64,000 bases of DNA, taken from the NCBI GenBank assembly GCA_003246455.1, contig QKAF01000119.1, positions 1 through 64,000 on the forward strand, in the 5' to 3' direction. This DNA is from Bacteroidota bacterium. GTDB lineage: Bacteria > Bacteroidota > Ignavibacteria > SZUA-365. Shown here piece after piece: positions 45,161 to 53,504 of the stretch; within the stretch, counting starts at the first letter, position 1, and each line of letters opens with the position of its first letter. A program made the position numbers and the translations under genes. The notes under the pieces were generated by a model. It had not been told where the DNA came from. It searched no databases and saw only the letters and a program-made list of their open reading frames with translations.

Positions 45161-46504
45161 TTACAGCCGCGGAGCTGCTTCCGCGGCGGCTTCGCGCGTG
45201 AAATCGTGTGCTCCGAGCTGGATGCCCACCTTCTTGAGGAAGTCATTCGGGGGGATGCCGCCGGCGAAGACCCAGACATAATCGTTCGCGATCTCCCGCT
45301 GCTCCCCGTTCACCTCCAGGGTGACAGACGTCTCCCCGATTGCCACGGGGTTCGAATTGAAGACGACCTCGAGCAGCCGTGCGTCGGTGCATTCCTTGAT
45401 CCGCTGGGCGTTACGTTCCTTGATACGGGCGAAGTCGTCTTTGCGGTAGGAGAGCATCACTTTGTTTCCTTTCTGATGTGCCAGTCCCATGGCCGCTTCC
45501 ACCGCGCTGTCGCCGCCGCCGACGACGAGAATGTTCTTGTTCGTGTACGCATCCGCCTCGATCAGGCTGTACATCACTTTCGGCTGCTGTTCTCCCGGAA
45601 CGCCGAGCTTCCGCGGGGTTCCGCGGCGACCGAGGGCGAGGATGACATACCGCGCACGGTAGCTGCCGAGTGCCGTCGTGACCGTGAAGATGCCGTCTTC
45701 GCCGCGCGCGATGTCGTCGACTTTTTCGAAGGTCCGCACCGCGAGCTGCGATTTCTCGAATACCGTATTCCAGAAGTCGAGCAGGCTTTCCTTGCTGATT
45801 TCCAGTGTCTTGAATTTTCCGTACATCGGGAACTCGACCGGCGAGGTCATGACGAGTTTCTGGCGCGGGTACTTGGCCACGGTCCCGCCGAGCTCGTCCT
45901 GCTCGAGCGTGACGTAACGCAGTTTCTTTTCTATCGCCCGCAGGGAAGCGCTGATACCGCCGGGACCGGCGCCGACGATGCAGACATCCGACGCGTCCTC
46001 CGGGGTGGGAGCGCCCTCCGCGATCCGCCGCGCGATGGCGTCGACGACGTCGCGTCCCTGGTTGACGGCATTCTTGATCAGTGCGAGACCTCCGAGTTCG
46101 CCGATGATGAACATCCCGGGAACGTTCGTTTCGTACTCCTCGGTCAGTTGCGGCATATCCGCGCTGATCCCCGGGTTCGCCATCACGATCTCGATCGCCC
46201 CGACCGGACAGGCTTCCGCGCACAGACTGTGACCGATGCACTTGTGGCCGTTGATGATGGCCGCCTTTCCGGCGATGATGCCGAGCACGTCGCCTTCCGG
46301 ACATGCATCCGCACAGGTGCCGCATCCGATGCAGCGCGAGATGTCGATATGCGGATGCTGTGCCTGGGGACCGCCCGAGTGCAGTTTGCCGCGTTCCGCC
46401 GCCGCGCGCGCCTCCCGCTCCTGCCGGCGCACGCGCCGCATGTAGGGGATGGTCGTCACGAAGACGAGTACCACGAATACGAGGAATATGAAAAAACCTT
46501 CCAT
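45161..46504 (-). CDS. Membrane-anchored ferredoxin/FAD-NAD(P) oxidoreductase
   Basis: 447 aa. An N-terminal membrane helix (FFIFLVFVVLVFVTTIPY) anchors a double [4Fe-4S] ferredoxin module at about 55-105. Cluster 1 is canonical (CIGCGTCADACPEG). Cluster 2 reads CIGHSLCAEACPVG, with His in place of the second Cys. A flavoprotein of the thioredoxin-reductase/YpdA type follows: FAD motif CIVGAGPGGISASL, second nucleotide motif ILVVGGGDSAVEAAMGL, late VFAGGIPPNDFL. No redox CxxC is seen in the flavin part, so it is not a thioredoxin reductase. It probably moves electrons between NAD(P)H, FAD and Fe-S centres at the membrane. It is divergent, 201 bp from the cytochrome operon, which suggests a shared job. 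Confidence 0.85.
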   Translation of the reverse strand: MEGFFIFLVFVVLVFVTTIPYMRRVRRQEREARAAAERGKLHSGGPQAQHPHIDISRCIGCGTCADACPEGDVLGIIAGKAAIINGHKCIGHSLCAEACPVGAIEIVMANPGISADMPQLTEEYETNVPGMFIIGELGGLALIKNAVNQGRDVVDAIARRIAEGAPTPEDASDVCIVGAGPGGISASLRAIEKKLRYVTLEQDELGGTVAKYPRQKLVMTSPVEFPMYGKFKTLEISKESLLDFWNTVFEKSQLAVRTFEKVDDIARGEDGIFTVTTALGSYRARYVILALGRRGTPRKLGVPGEQQPKVMYSLIEADAYTNKNILVVGGGDSAVEAAMGLAHQKGNKVMLSYRKDDFARIKERNAQRIKECTDARLLEVVFNSNPVAIGETSVTLEVNGEQREIANDYVWVFAGGIPPNDFLKKVGIQLGAHDFTREAAAEAAPRL

Positions 46505-46705
46505 ATCGCGTCCGCTGAATGATCCGGAATTGTTATCTGAAAAAAATACAGATGAAAATTCCGCACTGCAAATTTCCTGAAGGCTTGCGTGCGTTTCCTG
46601 ATTTGCCTAGTTTTTGCGAATACGACTCCCAGACTCCGAATTTTGCACGCCGGCAAGTAAGGGGAAGGGCTGCAAATCACCGCGCACAGAAGCAGTCGAG
46701 CCGTC

Positions 46706-47713
46706 ATGTCGCCAACCGTCCATCGCCTGTACATCGCAGTACTGTTCACACTCGGAATCGGCATCGCACTTATCGTCGGGTACGAGGGATTCCACTATTA
46801 CCTGACGTCGCCGGAGGAGCGCGGGAATATTCTCGCGGATTACGAGGCCCGGATATCGGATATCGATGTCGAGATCGAACTGATGCGCGAAGGACTGGGC
46901 GTCATGGGGCTGAGCGAGGAACAGCTGCGGGAAGAGCAGGCTTCGATTCGCGAGGAAGCCGAATACTGGACGCACTGGGGCGCCACCGGATTATTCGGCC
47001 ATGGACTCGGAATCATCGGTTCGCTGATGATGGTGGCGGGAGTGGCCATCTACTCGACGCGAAAGCGCGTCAAGCGCTTCCGTTTCACGGGGAAGATCAA
47101 GCACGTCCTCGAATTCCACATTTTCCTCTGTCTGCTTGGTCCCACGCTGGTGGTTTTTCATTCGACATTCAAATTCGGCGGCATCGTATCGGTCAGTCTC
47201 TGGAGCATGATCTTCGTGGCGCTCAGCGGAATTTTCGGCCGCTACATCTACACGCAGATTCCGAAGACGACCGACGGGGACGAGCTTTCGCTCGATGAAC
47301 TCGCACGGGAAAACGAGGTGCTGCGCATGCGGCTGCGAACGCAGTTTCACCTTGCCCCCGCGACACTGGATATGATCGACCGCGTCAGCACGCTGCCTCC
47401 GGCGGACGGAAGCGTCTCGGCCCTGCGGTCGCTGTCGGCACTGGTGCGGGACGATTTCACGCGCCGCGCGCGGTTTCGGTCGGTGCGGCGGCAGCTCATT
47501 GCGGAAGAACTTCCGGCGGATCAGGTCGACCATGTTCTCGGCGTCGCACGGAAGAAAGTCCTTCTCGTGCGGAAGATCGCGTTCTTCGACACCGCCCGGT
47601 ATCTCTTCCAGTACTGGCATGTGATCCATCTCCCGTTCTCGATCATCATGTTCCTGATCCTCATCGTGCATATCGTGCTGACCGTTTCGCTGGGCTATAC
47701 CTGGATATTCTGA
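46706..47713 (+). CDS. Cytochrome-b-like integral membrane protein
   Basis: 335-aa membrane protein with about four to five helices: LYIAVLFTLGIGIALIVGY near the start, GHGLGIIGSLMMVAGVAIY, IFLCLLGPTLVVFH, VSLWSMIFVALSGIFGRY, and a last helix IIMFLILIVHIVLTVSL. Histidines placed in helices (HVLEFH and VVFHSTF in one pair; YWHVIH and IVHIVL in another) fit bis-His heme b ligation, as in membrane cytochromes b. A coiled-coil-like charged segment lies at about residues 35-85 between the first two helices. Its stop overlaps the start of the 20-heme cytochrome by one base (TGATG), so they are coupled. Likely carries electrons between the quinone pool or flavoprotein and periplasmic cytochromes; inferred from context. 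Confidence 0.7.
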   Translation: MSPTVHRLYIAVLFTLGIGIALIVGYEGFHYYLTSPEERGNILADYEARISDIDVEIELMREGLGVMGLSEEQLREEQASIREEAEYWTHWGATGLFGHGLGIIGSLMMVAGVAIYSTRKRVKRFRFTGKIKHVLEFHIFLCLLGPTLVVFHSTFKFGGIVSVSLWSMIFVALSGIFGRYIYTQIPKTTDGDELSLDELARENEVLRMRLRTQFHLAPATLDMIDRVSTLPPADGSVSALRSLSALVRDDFTRRARFRSVRRQLIAEELPADQVDHVLGVARKKVLLVRKIAFFDTARYLFQYWHVIHLPFSIIMFLILIVHIVLTVSLGYTWIF

Positions 47714-49365
47714 TGCGCATCGGACGCCTGCTCAATATCTGCATGTTCGTTCTGCTCTTCTCCGCGCAGGCGGCGGGGCAGATCGCTTCGCCGGGGAAAC
47801 TCTCCTCGTCGCATGCCAGCCTGGAGGGCGTCAAGAACTGTACCCGCTGCCACAACTTCGGCGAGAAGACATTCCGCGATAACTGCCTGACCTGCCATAC
47901 CGAAATCCGGTCGCGCGTCAGCGCGAAGCAGGGCTACCATTATTTCACCCGCAAGCTCGAATGCGCGAAATGCCACAAGGAGCATCATGGCAGGGAATTC
48001 GAACTCGTGCGGTGGAATCCCTCCTCGTTCGACCACAAGCAGACGGGATTTCTGCTCGAGGGGAAGCATGGCAGCCTCGAATGCCGGAAGTGTCATACCG
48101 CGTCGAACATCAAGGCGGCGGACATCCGGCGCAAGGGGGCTTCCGTCCTCAGTCAGACCTATCTCGGGCTTTCCACCGACTGTGCCACCTGTCATGACGA
48201 CGAGCATCGCGGTCAGCTCAAGGGCTGTGCCGATTGCCACGGCACGGAAAGCTGGAAACAGACACGGTTCTCCCACGACCGCGCACGGTTCCGGCTCGAA
48301 GGACGGCATGCGGGGGTGACCTGCGGGAAATGCCATCCGGAGAAGGACGACGGTAAGCAGCGCAACGGCGATACGCGGTACATCCAGTTCAAGGGCATAT
48401 CGTTCAGTGCCTGCACCGCCTGCCATGAAGATCATCACAAGGGCGCGTTCGGGAGCGACTGCCGCAAATGTCATTCGCCCGCCGGGTGGAAGCAGCTGCG
48501 CATCGCCGAAGGCAGCTTCGACCACGCCCGGACGCACTTCCCGCTCGAGGGCCGCCACGCCAACGTCGCGTGCGCGGCCTGCCACACCGGCGGGGACTTC
48601 GCGAAATACCGCGACGCCGATCTCAGCCGCTGCACCACGTGCCACCGCGATTATCATGAAGGGCAGTTCGCCGACCGCAAGGATGCGGGCGCATGCGACG
48701 CATGCCATACGGTGCAGGGCTTCACCCCGTCGCGATATGAACCCGCGCAGCATGCCGCTACGCGATTCCCGCTCCGGGGGGCGCACGAGGCAATTCCCTG
48801 CGGTCGCTGTCACGAAAACATCGAGATCAACGGGAAGCAGAGCCCGCGCTTCCGATGGACGGATCTCTCGTGCCGGGGGTGTCATGCGGATCCGCACGCG
48901 GGGCAGTTCGACGCCCGCGTCGCCGAGCAGGGCTGCACCGGCTGCCACGACGTGGAAAGCTGGCATGTCTGGCAATTCGATCACGCAAATACGAAATTCC
49001 CGTTGACAGGACTGCACCGTGATCTGCTCTGTGAGAAATGCCACACGCGCGGTCTCATCGACGGGAAGGAAACGGTGCGGTTCCGTTTCCCGGATACCCG
49101 CTGCGGCGCCTGTCATACCGATGCGCACCGGGGGCAGTTCGCCGAAGCGGACGGAACGACGGAGTGCGCGCGATGCCATGAAACCTATGGTTGGCGACGC
49201 GTCCGTTTCGACCATGCGACCATGTCGCGATTCGCACTGACCGGCAAGCATGCGGACCTGCCCTGCACGCGCTGTCACAAATCCGAGATTCAGGACGGTA
49301 TTTCCTTCGTCCGGTATCGACCGCTCGATTTCCAATGCGCCACCTGCCATACGACGGGCAGATGA
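47713..49365 (+). CDS. 20-heme c-type cytochrome, exported
   Basis: 550 aa with signal peptide (residues 1-23). I count 20 CxxCH heme-binding motifs, from CTRCH (about residue 37) to CATCH near the C-terminus, evenly spread, with many extra His (for example KEHH, EDHH, DYH, DPH) able to act as distal ligands. A repeated phrase of the type SFDHxxTxFPLxGxHxxVxCxxCH is shared with the giant cytochrome downstream, so the two are related. Start ATG 47713 overlaps the stop of the membrane cytochrome gene by one base. It is predicted to be periplasmic and to relay electrons from the membrane toward the outer membrane. Confidence 0.92.
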   Translation: MRIGRLLNICMFVLLFSAQAAGQIASPGKLSSSHASLEGVKNCTRCHNFGEKTFRDNCLTCHTEIRSRVSAKQGYHYFTRKLECAKCHKEHHGREFELVRWNPSSFDHKQTGFLLEGKHGSLECRKCHTASNIKAADIRRKGASVLSQTYLGLSTDCATCHDDEHRGQLKGCADCHGTESWKQTRFSHDRARFRLEGRHAGVTCGKCHPEKDDGKQRNGDTRYIQFKGISFSACTACHEDHHKGAFGSDCRKCHSPAGWKQLRIAEGSFDHARTHFPLEGRHANVACAACHTGGDFAKYRDADLSRCTTCHRDYHEGQFADRKDAGACDACHTVQGFTPSRYEPAQHAATRFPLRGAHEAIPCGRCHENIEINGKQSPRFRWTDLSCRGCHADPHAGQFDARVAEQGCTGCHDVESWHVWQFDHANTKFPLTGLHRDLLCEKCHTRGLIDGKETVRFRFPDTRCGACHTDAHRGQFAEADGTTECARCHETYGWRRVRFDHATMSRFALTGKHADLPCTRCHKSEIQDGISFVRYRPLDFQCATCHTTGR

Positions 49366-49391
49366 CAAGCGAAGCTACTTCCGGAGGCGTT

Positions 49392-51977
49392 ATGCACAGA
49401 CTGCTTCTCTTTATGATCTTCATGCTCGCGACCGTCACGGCCATGAGCCAGGAAGCGGATACGCTGGCAGTGAAAGGGCACAGGACCTTCGGGATCGATT
49501 GCATGGCCTGTCACACGACGAGTTCCTGGCATGCGCTGAAGAAGGAAATCAGTTTCGATCACAAGCAGACAGGCTATCCGCTCGCCGGCAACCATGCCTC
49601 CGCGTCCTGCAACGCCTGCCACACCGGCGTCCCTTTCAGCGAAATAAAGACGGACTGCGCATCCTGCCACAAGGATCATCACAAGGGAGAACTGGGAAAC
49701 CGCTGCGGCGACTGTCATACTCCCGCGGGCTGGCGCGCGCCGAACGAAGCCGTCGCACGGCATCAGCTCACCCGTTTTCCGCTTGTCGGTGCGCACGCCC
49801 TGGCCGACTGCCAGTCCTGTCACCTCAACCAGGCGGTGCACGAGTACGTCAACACGTCGACCGAGTGCTTCAGCTGTCACCAGGCGGACTATGAGGGAGC
49901 CCGGGAGCCGAATCATCTCGAAGGGGGCTTCGATCGCGACTGCGCTCTGTGTCACGATCCCGGCAGCGGAAGGTGGAAAGGGGACTTCGATCACAATACC
50001 ACGGCGTTTCCGCTCCGCGGTGCGCATGCCGCCACGCCTTGTACGTCCTGCCACACCCATGGGTTTTCGAAGCTCGACACCGAGTGCTGGTCATGTCACG
50101 AGCGCGATTACATGGGCGTACAGTTCCCGAATCACAGCGAAGGACAGTTCTCGCGCGACTGTGAAAGCTGCCACGATATGAACGCCTGGAGTCCGGCGAA
50201 GTTCGACCACGACCTCACGAGCTTCCGGCTCACCGGGGCGCATCAGCGCGCCTTGTGCCAGTCCTGTCATGTGAACGGACAGTACGCGGGTCTCCCGCTG
50301 CAGTGCCAGGGCTGCCACGTGGAGGATTACAACCGGACATCCCAGCCCAGCCACCAGCTTCTCGGGTTTACCCAGCAATGCGAGGACTGTCACAACACGG
50401 AAGCCTGGCAGCCGATTGAACGCATGCCCGTCAGCATCGACCATGACCGGACGCGCTTTCCGCTTCTCGGGAGGCACCGTACGGTCGACTGTATCGAATG
50501 TCACGTCGGCCTGCGCTTCTCGGGCACGCCGCTCGAGTGTTTCGTCTGCCATGAAAGCGACTATCGCGGCGCCGTCAATCCCGATCATGCCGCGGGCGGC
50601 TTCGATCATGGCTGCCTGCAATGTCATTCGATGGACGGATGGAAACCGGCCACCTTCGATCATGCGACGACCAGATTCCCGCTGGAGGGCGCACATCTCG
50701 CCGAGCCCTGCGCCTCCTGCCACATCAACGGCAATTACACCATCGTCTACGTGGATTGCTGGCAGTGCCATGAGTCCGATTACAACGCCGCGCAGCAGCC
50801 GAATCACGTGACCTCGCAGTTTGAACGCGACTGTCTGCGCTGCCATACCGTGGATGCCTGGAAACCCGCGACCTTCGACCATGCGACGACGAAGTTTCCG
50901 CTCGAGGGTGCGCACCTTGCCGAGCCGTGCGAATCCTGTCATATCAACGGCGATTATAACCTCGCGTATGTGGACTGCTGGCAGTGCCACGAAAGCGATT
51001 ACAGTGCCGCGCAGCAGCCGAACCACGTCACGGCGCAGTTCGCATACGACTGCACGACCTGCCACAACACGCAGGCGTGGAAGCCCTCGACCTTCGATCA
51101 TGCGACGACGCAGTTTCCGCTCGAAGGTGCGCACCTCGCCGAACCGTGCGAGTCGTGCCATATCAACGGCGATTACAACATCACGTACACGGACTGCTGG
51201 CAGTGCCACGAGAGCGATTACAGCGCCGCGCAGCAGCCGAACCACGTGACTGCGCAGTTCGCCCATGACTGCATGACCTGCCACAACACGCAGGCGTGGA
51301 AGCCCTCGACCTTCGATCACGCGACGACGCAGTTTCCGCTCACCGGAGCGCACCTCGCGAAACCATGCGAGTCGTGCCATATCAACGGTGATTACAACAT
51401 CACGTACACGGACTGCTGGCAGTGTCACCAAACCGATTTCAACGCGACCCAGCAGCCGAACCACGTAAGCGCGCAGTTCGCGCACGACTGCACGACCTGC
51501 CACAATACGCAGGCGTGGAAGCCTTCGACCTTCGATCACGCGACGACGCAGTTCCCGCTGGACGGCGCGCACCGCACGCAGCCCTGCGAGTCGTGCCACA
51601 TGCCACGAAAGCGATTTCAACGCCACACAGCAGCCGAATCACGTGAGCGCGCAGTTCGCCCACAACTGCACGACCTGTCACAACGCGCAGGCGTGGCGGC
51701 CTTCGACCTTCGATCACGCGACGACGCAGTTCCCGCTGGACGGCGCGCACCGTACGCAGCCCTGCGAATCGTGCCACATCGGGGGGAATTACAATCTGAC
51801 GTACACGGACTGCTGGCAGTGCCACGAAAGCGATTTCAACGCCACGCAGCAGCCGAACCACGTGAGCGCGCAGTTCGCGCACGACTGCACGACCTGCCAC
51901 AACGCACAGGCGTGGAGCCCCTCAACTTTCGATCACGCGACGACGAAGTTCCCGCTCACCGGCGCGCACCTGAGTGA
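49392..51977 (+). CDS. Giant multiheme cytochrome c, N-terminal part (frameshifted at ~51600)
   Basis: ATG 49392 follows GGAGG and opens a signal peptide (MHRLLLFMIFMLATVTAMSQ). Residues 1-736 are authentic and hold 29 CxxCH motifs. From the middle on they form 73-residue units with three hemes each: FDHATTxFPLxGAHxxxPCxSCH, then YTDCWQCHESDY, then AQFxxDCTTCH. After residue 736 the frame is wrong (PRKRFQRHTAAESRERAV) and the true frame continues in the next entry; the tail to 51977 is a meaningless but open frame. With the missing 41 bases restored, the whole gene would run 49392-53502, about 1383 aa. A periplasmic or surface electron wire is inferred. Confidence 0.85.
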   Translation: MHRLLLFMIFMLATVTAMSQEADTLAVKGHRTFGIDCMACHTTSSWHALKKEISFDHKQTGYPLAGNHASASCNACHTGVPFSEIKTDCASCHKDHHKGELGNRCGDCHTPAGWRAPNEAVARHQLTRFPLVGAHALADCQSCHLNQAVHEYVNTSTECFSCHQADYEGAREPNHLEGGFDRDCALCHDPGSGRWKGDFDHNTTAFPLRGAHAATPCTSCHTHGFSKLDTECWSCHERDYMGVQFPNHSEGQFSRDCESCHDMNAWSPAKFDHDLTSFRLTGAHQRALCQSCHVNGQYAGLPLQCQGCHVEDYNRTSQPSHQLLGFTQQCEDCHNTEAWQPIERMPVSIDHDRTRFPLLGRHRTVDCIECHVGLRFSGTPLECFVCHESDYRGAVNPDHAAGGFDHGCLQCHSMDGWKPATFDHATTRFPLEGAHLAEPCASCHINGNYTIVYVDCWQCHESDYNAAQQPNHVTSQFERDCLRCHTVDAWKPATFDHATTKFPLEGAHLAEPCESCHINGDYNLAYVDCWQCHESDYSAAQQPNHVTAQFAYDCTTCHNTQAWKPSTFDHATTQFPLEGAHLAEPCESCHINGDYNITYTDCWQCHESDYSAAQQPNHVTAQFAHDCMTCHNTQAWKPSTFDHATTQFPLTGAHLAKPCESCHINGDYNITYTDCWQCHQTDFNATQQPNHVSAQFAHDCTTCHNTQAWKPSTFDHATTQFPLDGAHRTQPCESCHMPRKRFQRHTAAESRERAVRPQLHDLSQRAGVAAFDLRSRDDAVPAGRRAPYAALRIVPHRGELQSDVHGLLAVPRKRFQRHAAAEPRERAVRARLHDLPQRTGVEPLNFRSRDDEVPAHRRAPE

Positions 51978-53240
51978 ACCGTGCCAGTCGTGCCACGTCG
52001 GGGGGAATTACAATCTGACGTACACGGACTGCTGGCAGTGCCATGAAAGCGATTTCAACGCCACACAGCAGCCGAATCACGCCGCCGCACAGTTCGCGCA
52101 CGACTGCACGACCTGTCACAACGCGCAGGCCTGGAAGCCATCGACCTTCAATCATGCCACGACGCAGTTCCCGCTCACCGGAGCACACCTCAGCGCACCG
52201 TGCCAGTCATGCCACATCGGGGGGAATTACAATCTGACGTACACCGACTGTTTTCAGTGTCATGCCACGGACTATAACGGGACGACGCAGCCCGACCATG
52301 CAGCCGGTCAGTTCAGTCATGACTGCAGTGTCTGCCATTCTTCCGCCGGCTGGACGCCGTCGAATTTCGACCACGCGAACACGAATTTCCCGCTGTTGGG
52401 CGCACACGCCGCACAGCCGTGCCAGTCGTGCCACATCGGCGGCAATTACAATCTGACCTATACCGATTGCTGGCAGTGCCACGAATCCGACTTCAACGCG
52501 TCCCAGAATCCCTCGCATTCGGCTGGCCAGTTCAGCCATGACTGCACCGCATGCCATTCGCTTGCCGCATGGCGGCCCGCGACCTTCGACCACAACAACA
52601 CGGGCTTCCCTCTGCAGGGAGCACATGCGACACAGGCGTGCCAGGCCTGTCACATCGGCGGGGATTACACGATCGTCTACACGACCTGCATCCAGTGTCA
52701 TCAGAGCGATTACAACGCGACGGTGAATCCCGCGCACGCGACGAATCAATTCCCGCAGGACTGTACCACCTGTCATACACAGAACGCCTGGATCCCGTCG
52801 ACGTTCGACCATGCGGCGACGGCGTTCCCCCTGACCGGGGCGCATCAGACGCGGCCCTGTGTCGACTGCCACGTCGCCGGCAACTACACGATCACGTACA
52901 CCAACTGCTACCAGTGTCACCAGAGCGATTTCAACGGGGTGGCCAATCCGTCCCACACGGCGAACCAGTTTTCGCAGGACTGCACGATCTGTCATACGAC
53001 GGCGTCGTGGACACCTTCCACGTTCTCCCATGCAGGCACGAATTTCCCGCTTGCGGGCGCGCATACCACGGTCGCGTGTCTCAGCTGCCATGTCGGCGGA
53101 AACTATCAGCTCACATACACGGACTGCTACCAGTGTCATCAGAGCGATTACAATGCGGCGACCACGCCCGCGAATCATCAGGCGATGAATCTGAGTCATG
53201 ACTGCCTGACCTGCCACTCGCAGACCTCATGGTCGCCGGC
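50436..53240 (+). repeat. Tandem 219-bp heme-binding repeats in the giant cytochrome gene
   Basis: The TTCGA(T/C)CA anchor recurs at 50655, 50874, 51093, 51312, 51531, 51709, 51928, 52147, 52366, 52585, 52804 and 53023, with a diverged copy at 50436. Every step is exactly 219 bp (73 codons, three hemes), except 51531 to 51709, which is 178 bp. Units between 50.8 and 52.2 kb are almost identical in DNA, so they arose or were homogenised recently. Confidence 0.95.
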
Positions 53241-53502
53241 GTCGCAGTTCCGCACCATGCATAACGTCAACGCACCGGCGGGATTTCCCATTTACGGAAA
53301 CGCCAAGCACGAGTATCAGAACGAGTGGACCAACTGCAGCCAGTGTCACACGACGAATAACACCGCGACCTTCTGCTGCACCACGTGCCACGAACACAGC
53401 AACCAGGCGAACGTCAACAACGATCATCAGGGCACATCGGGGTATACGTACAACTGCACCTCATGCGCGAACGCCGGCTGCCATCCTGACGGGAGACACT
53501 AG
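51643..53502 (+). CDS. Giant multiheme cytochrome c, C-terminal part
   Basis: This frame is the continuation of the gene at 49392 after the 41-base loss; the coding frame really resumes at 51601 (CHESDFNAT) and GTG 51643 is only the first possible start codon. It has no signal peptide or ribosome site of its own, which supports it being a fragment. It holds 24 CxxCH motifs and ends with a CX4CH site (CANAGCH). The repeats continue with the same 73-residue, three-heme pattern and become more diverged toward the end. The last ~80 residues (QFRTMHNVNAPAGFP, CSQCHTTNNTATFCCTTCHEH) form a different cap. The barrel gene starts 2 bp later. Confidence 0.88.
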   Translation: MSAQFAHNCTTCHNAQAWRPSTFDHATTQFPLDGAHRTQPCESCHIGGNYNLTYTDCWQCHESDFNATQQPNHVSAQFAHDCTTCHNAQAWSPSTFDHATTKFPLTGAHLSEPCQSCHVGGNYNLTYTDCWQCHESDFNATQQPNHAAAQFAHDCTTCHNAQAWKPSTFNHATTQFPLTGAHLSAPCQSCHIGGNYNLTYTDCFQCHATDYNGTTQPDHAAGQFSHDCSVCHSSAGWTPSNFDHANTNFPLLGAHAAQPCQSCHIGGNYNLTYTDCWQCHESDFNASQNPSHSAGQFSHDCTACHSLAAWRPATFDHNNTGFPLQGAHATQACQACHIGGDYTIVYTTCIQCHQSDYNATVNPAHATNQFPQDCTTCHTQNAWIPSTFDHAATAFPLTGAHQTRPCVDCHVAGNYTITYTNCYQCHQSDFNGVANPSHTANQFSQDCTICHTTASWTPSTFSHAGTNFPLAGAHTTVACLSCHVGGNYQLTYTDCYQCHQSDYNAATTPANHQAMNLSHDCLTCHSQTSWSPASQFRTMHNVNAPAGFPIYGNAKHEYQNEWTNCSQCHTTNNTATFCCTTCHEHSNQANVNNDHQGTSGYTYNCTSCANAGCHPDGRH

Positions 53503-53504
53503 CG

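Noticed and set aside
45161-46504. Thioredoxin reductase as the name for the flavoprotein
   Set aside because: No redox-active CxxC is present in the flavoprotein part. It instead has a membrane anchor and ferredoxin clusters.
50091-51626. 511-aa minus-strand open frame with repeated Arg/Val segments
   Set aside because: It is antisense to the 219-bp heme repeats and inherits their period. No signal peptide or family motif.
51594-51660. Programmed ribosomal frameshift joining the two cytochrome frames
   Set aside because: The loss of exactly 41 bases relative to every other repeat explains the frame change, and there is no slippery heptamer. A frameshift would still leave one unit short of a heme site.
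51600-51977. C-terminal tail of the 49392 frame as a real protein domain
   Set aside because: It is the out-of-frame reading of further heme repeats (Arg/His-rich, no CxxCH), open only because the DNA is GC-rich.
50436-53240. Regular direct repeats that could be taken for a CRISPR or other array
   Set aside because: The period is 219 bp with no spacer/repeat structure, and the repeats code for three-heme modules in one frame.
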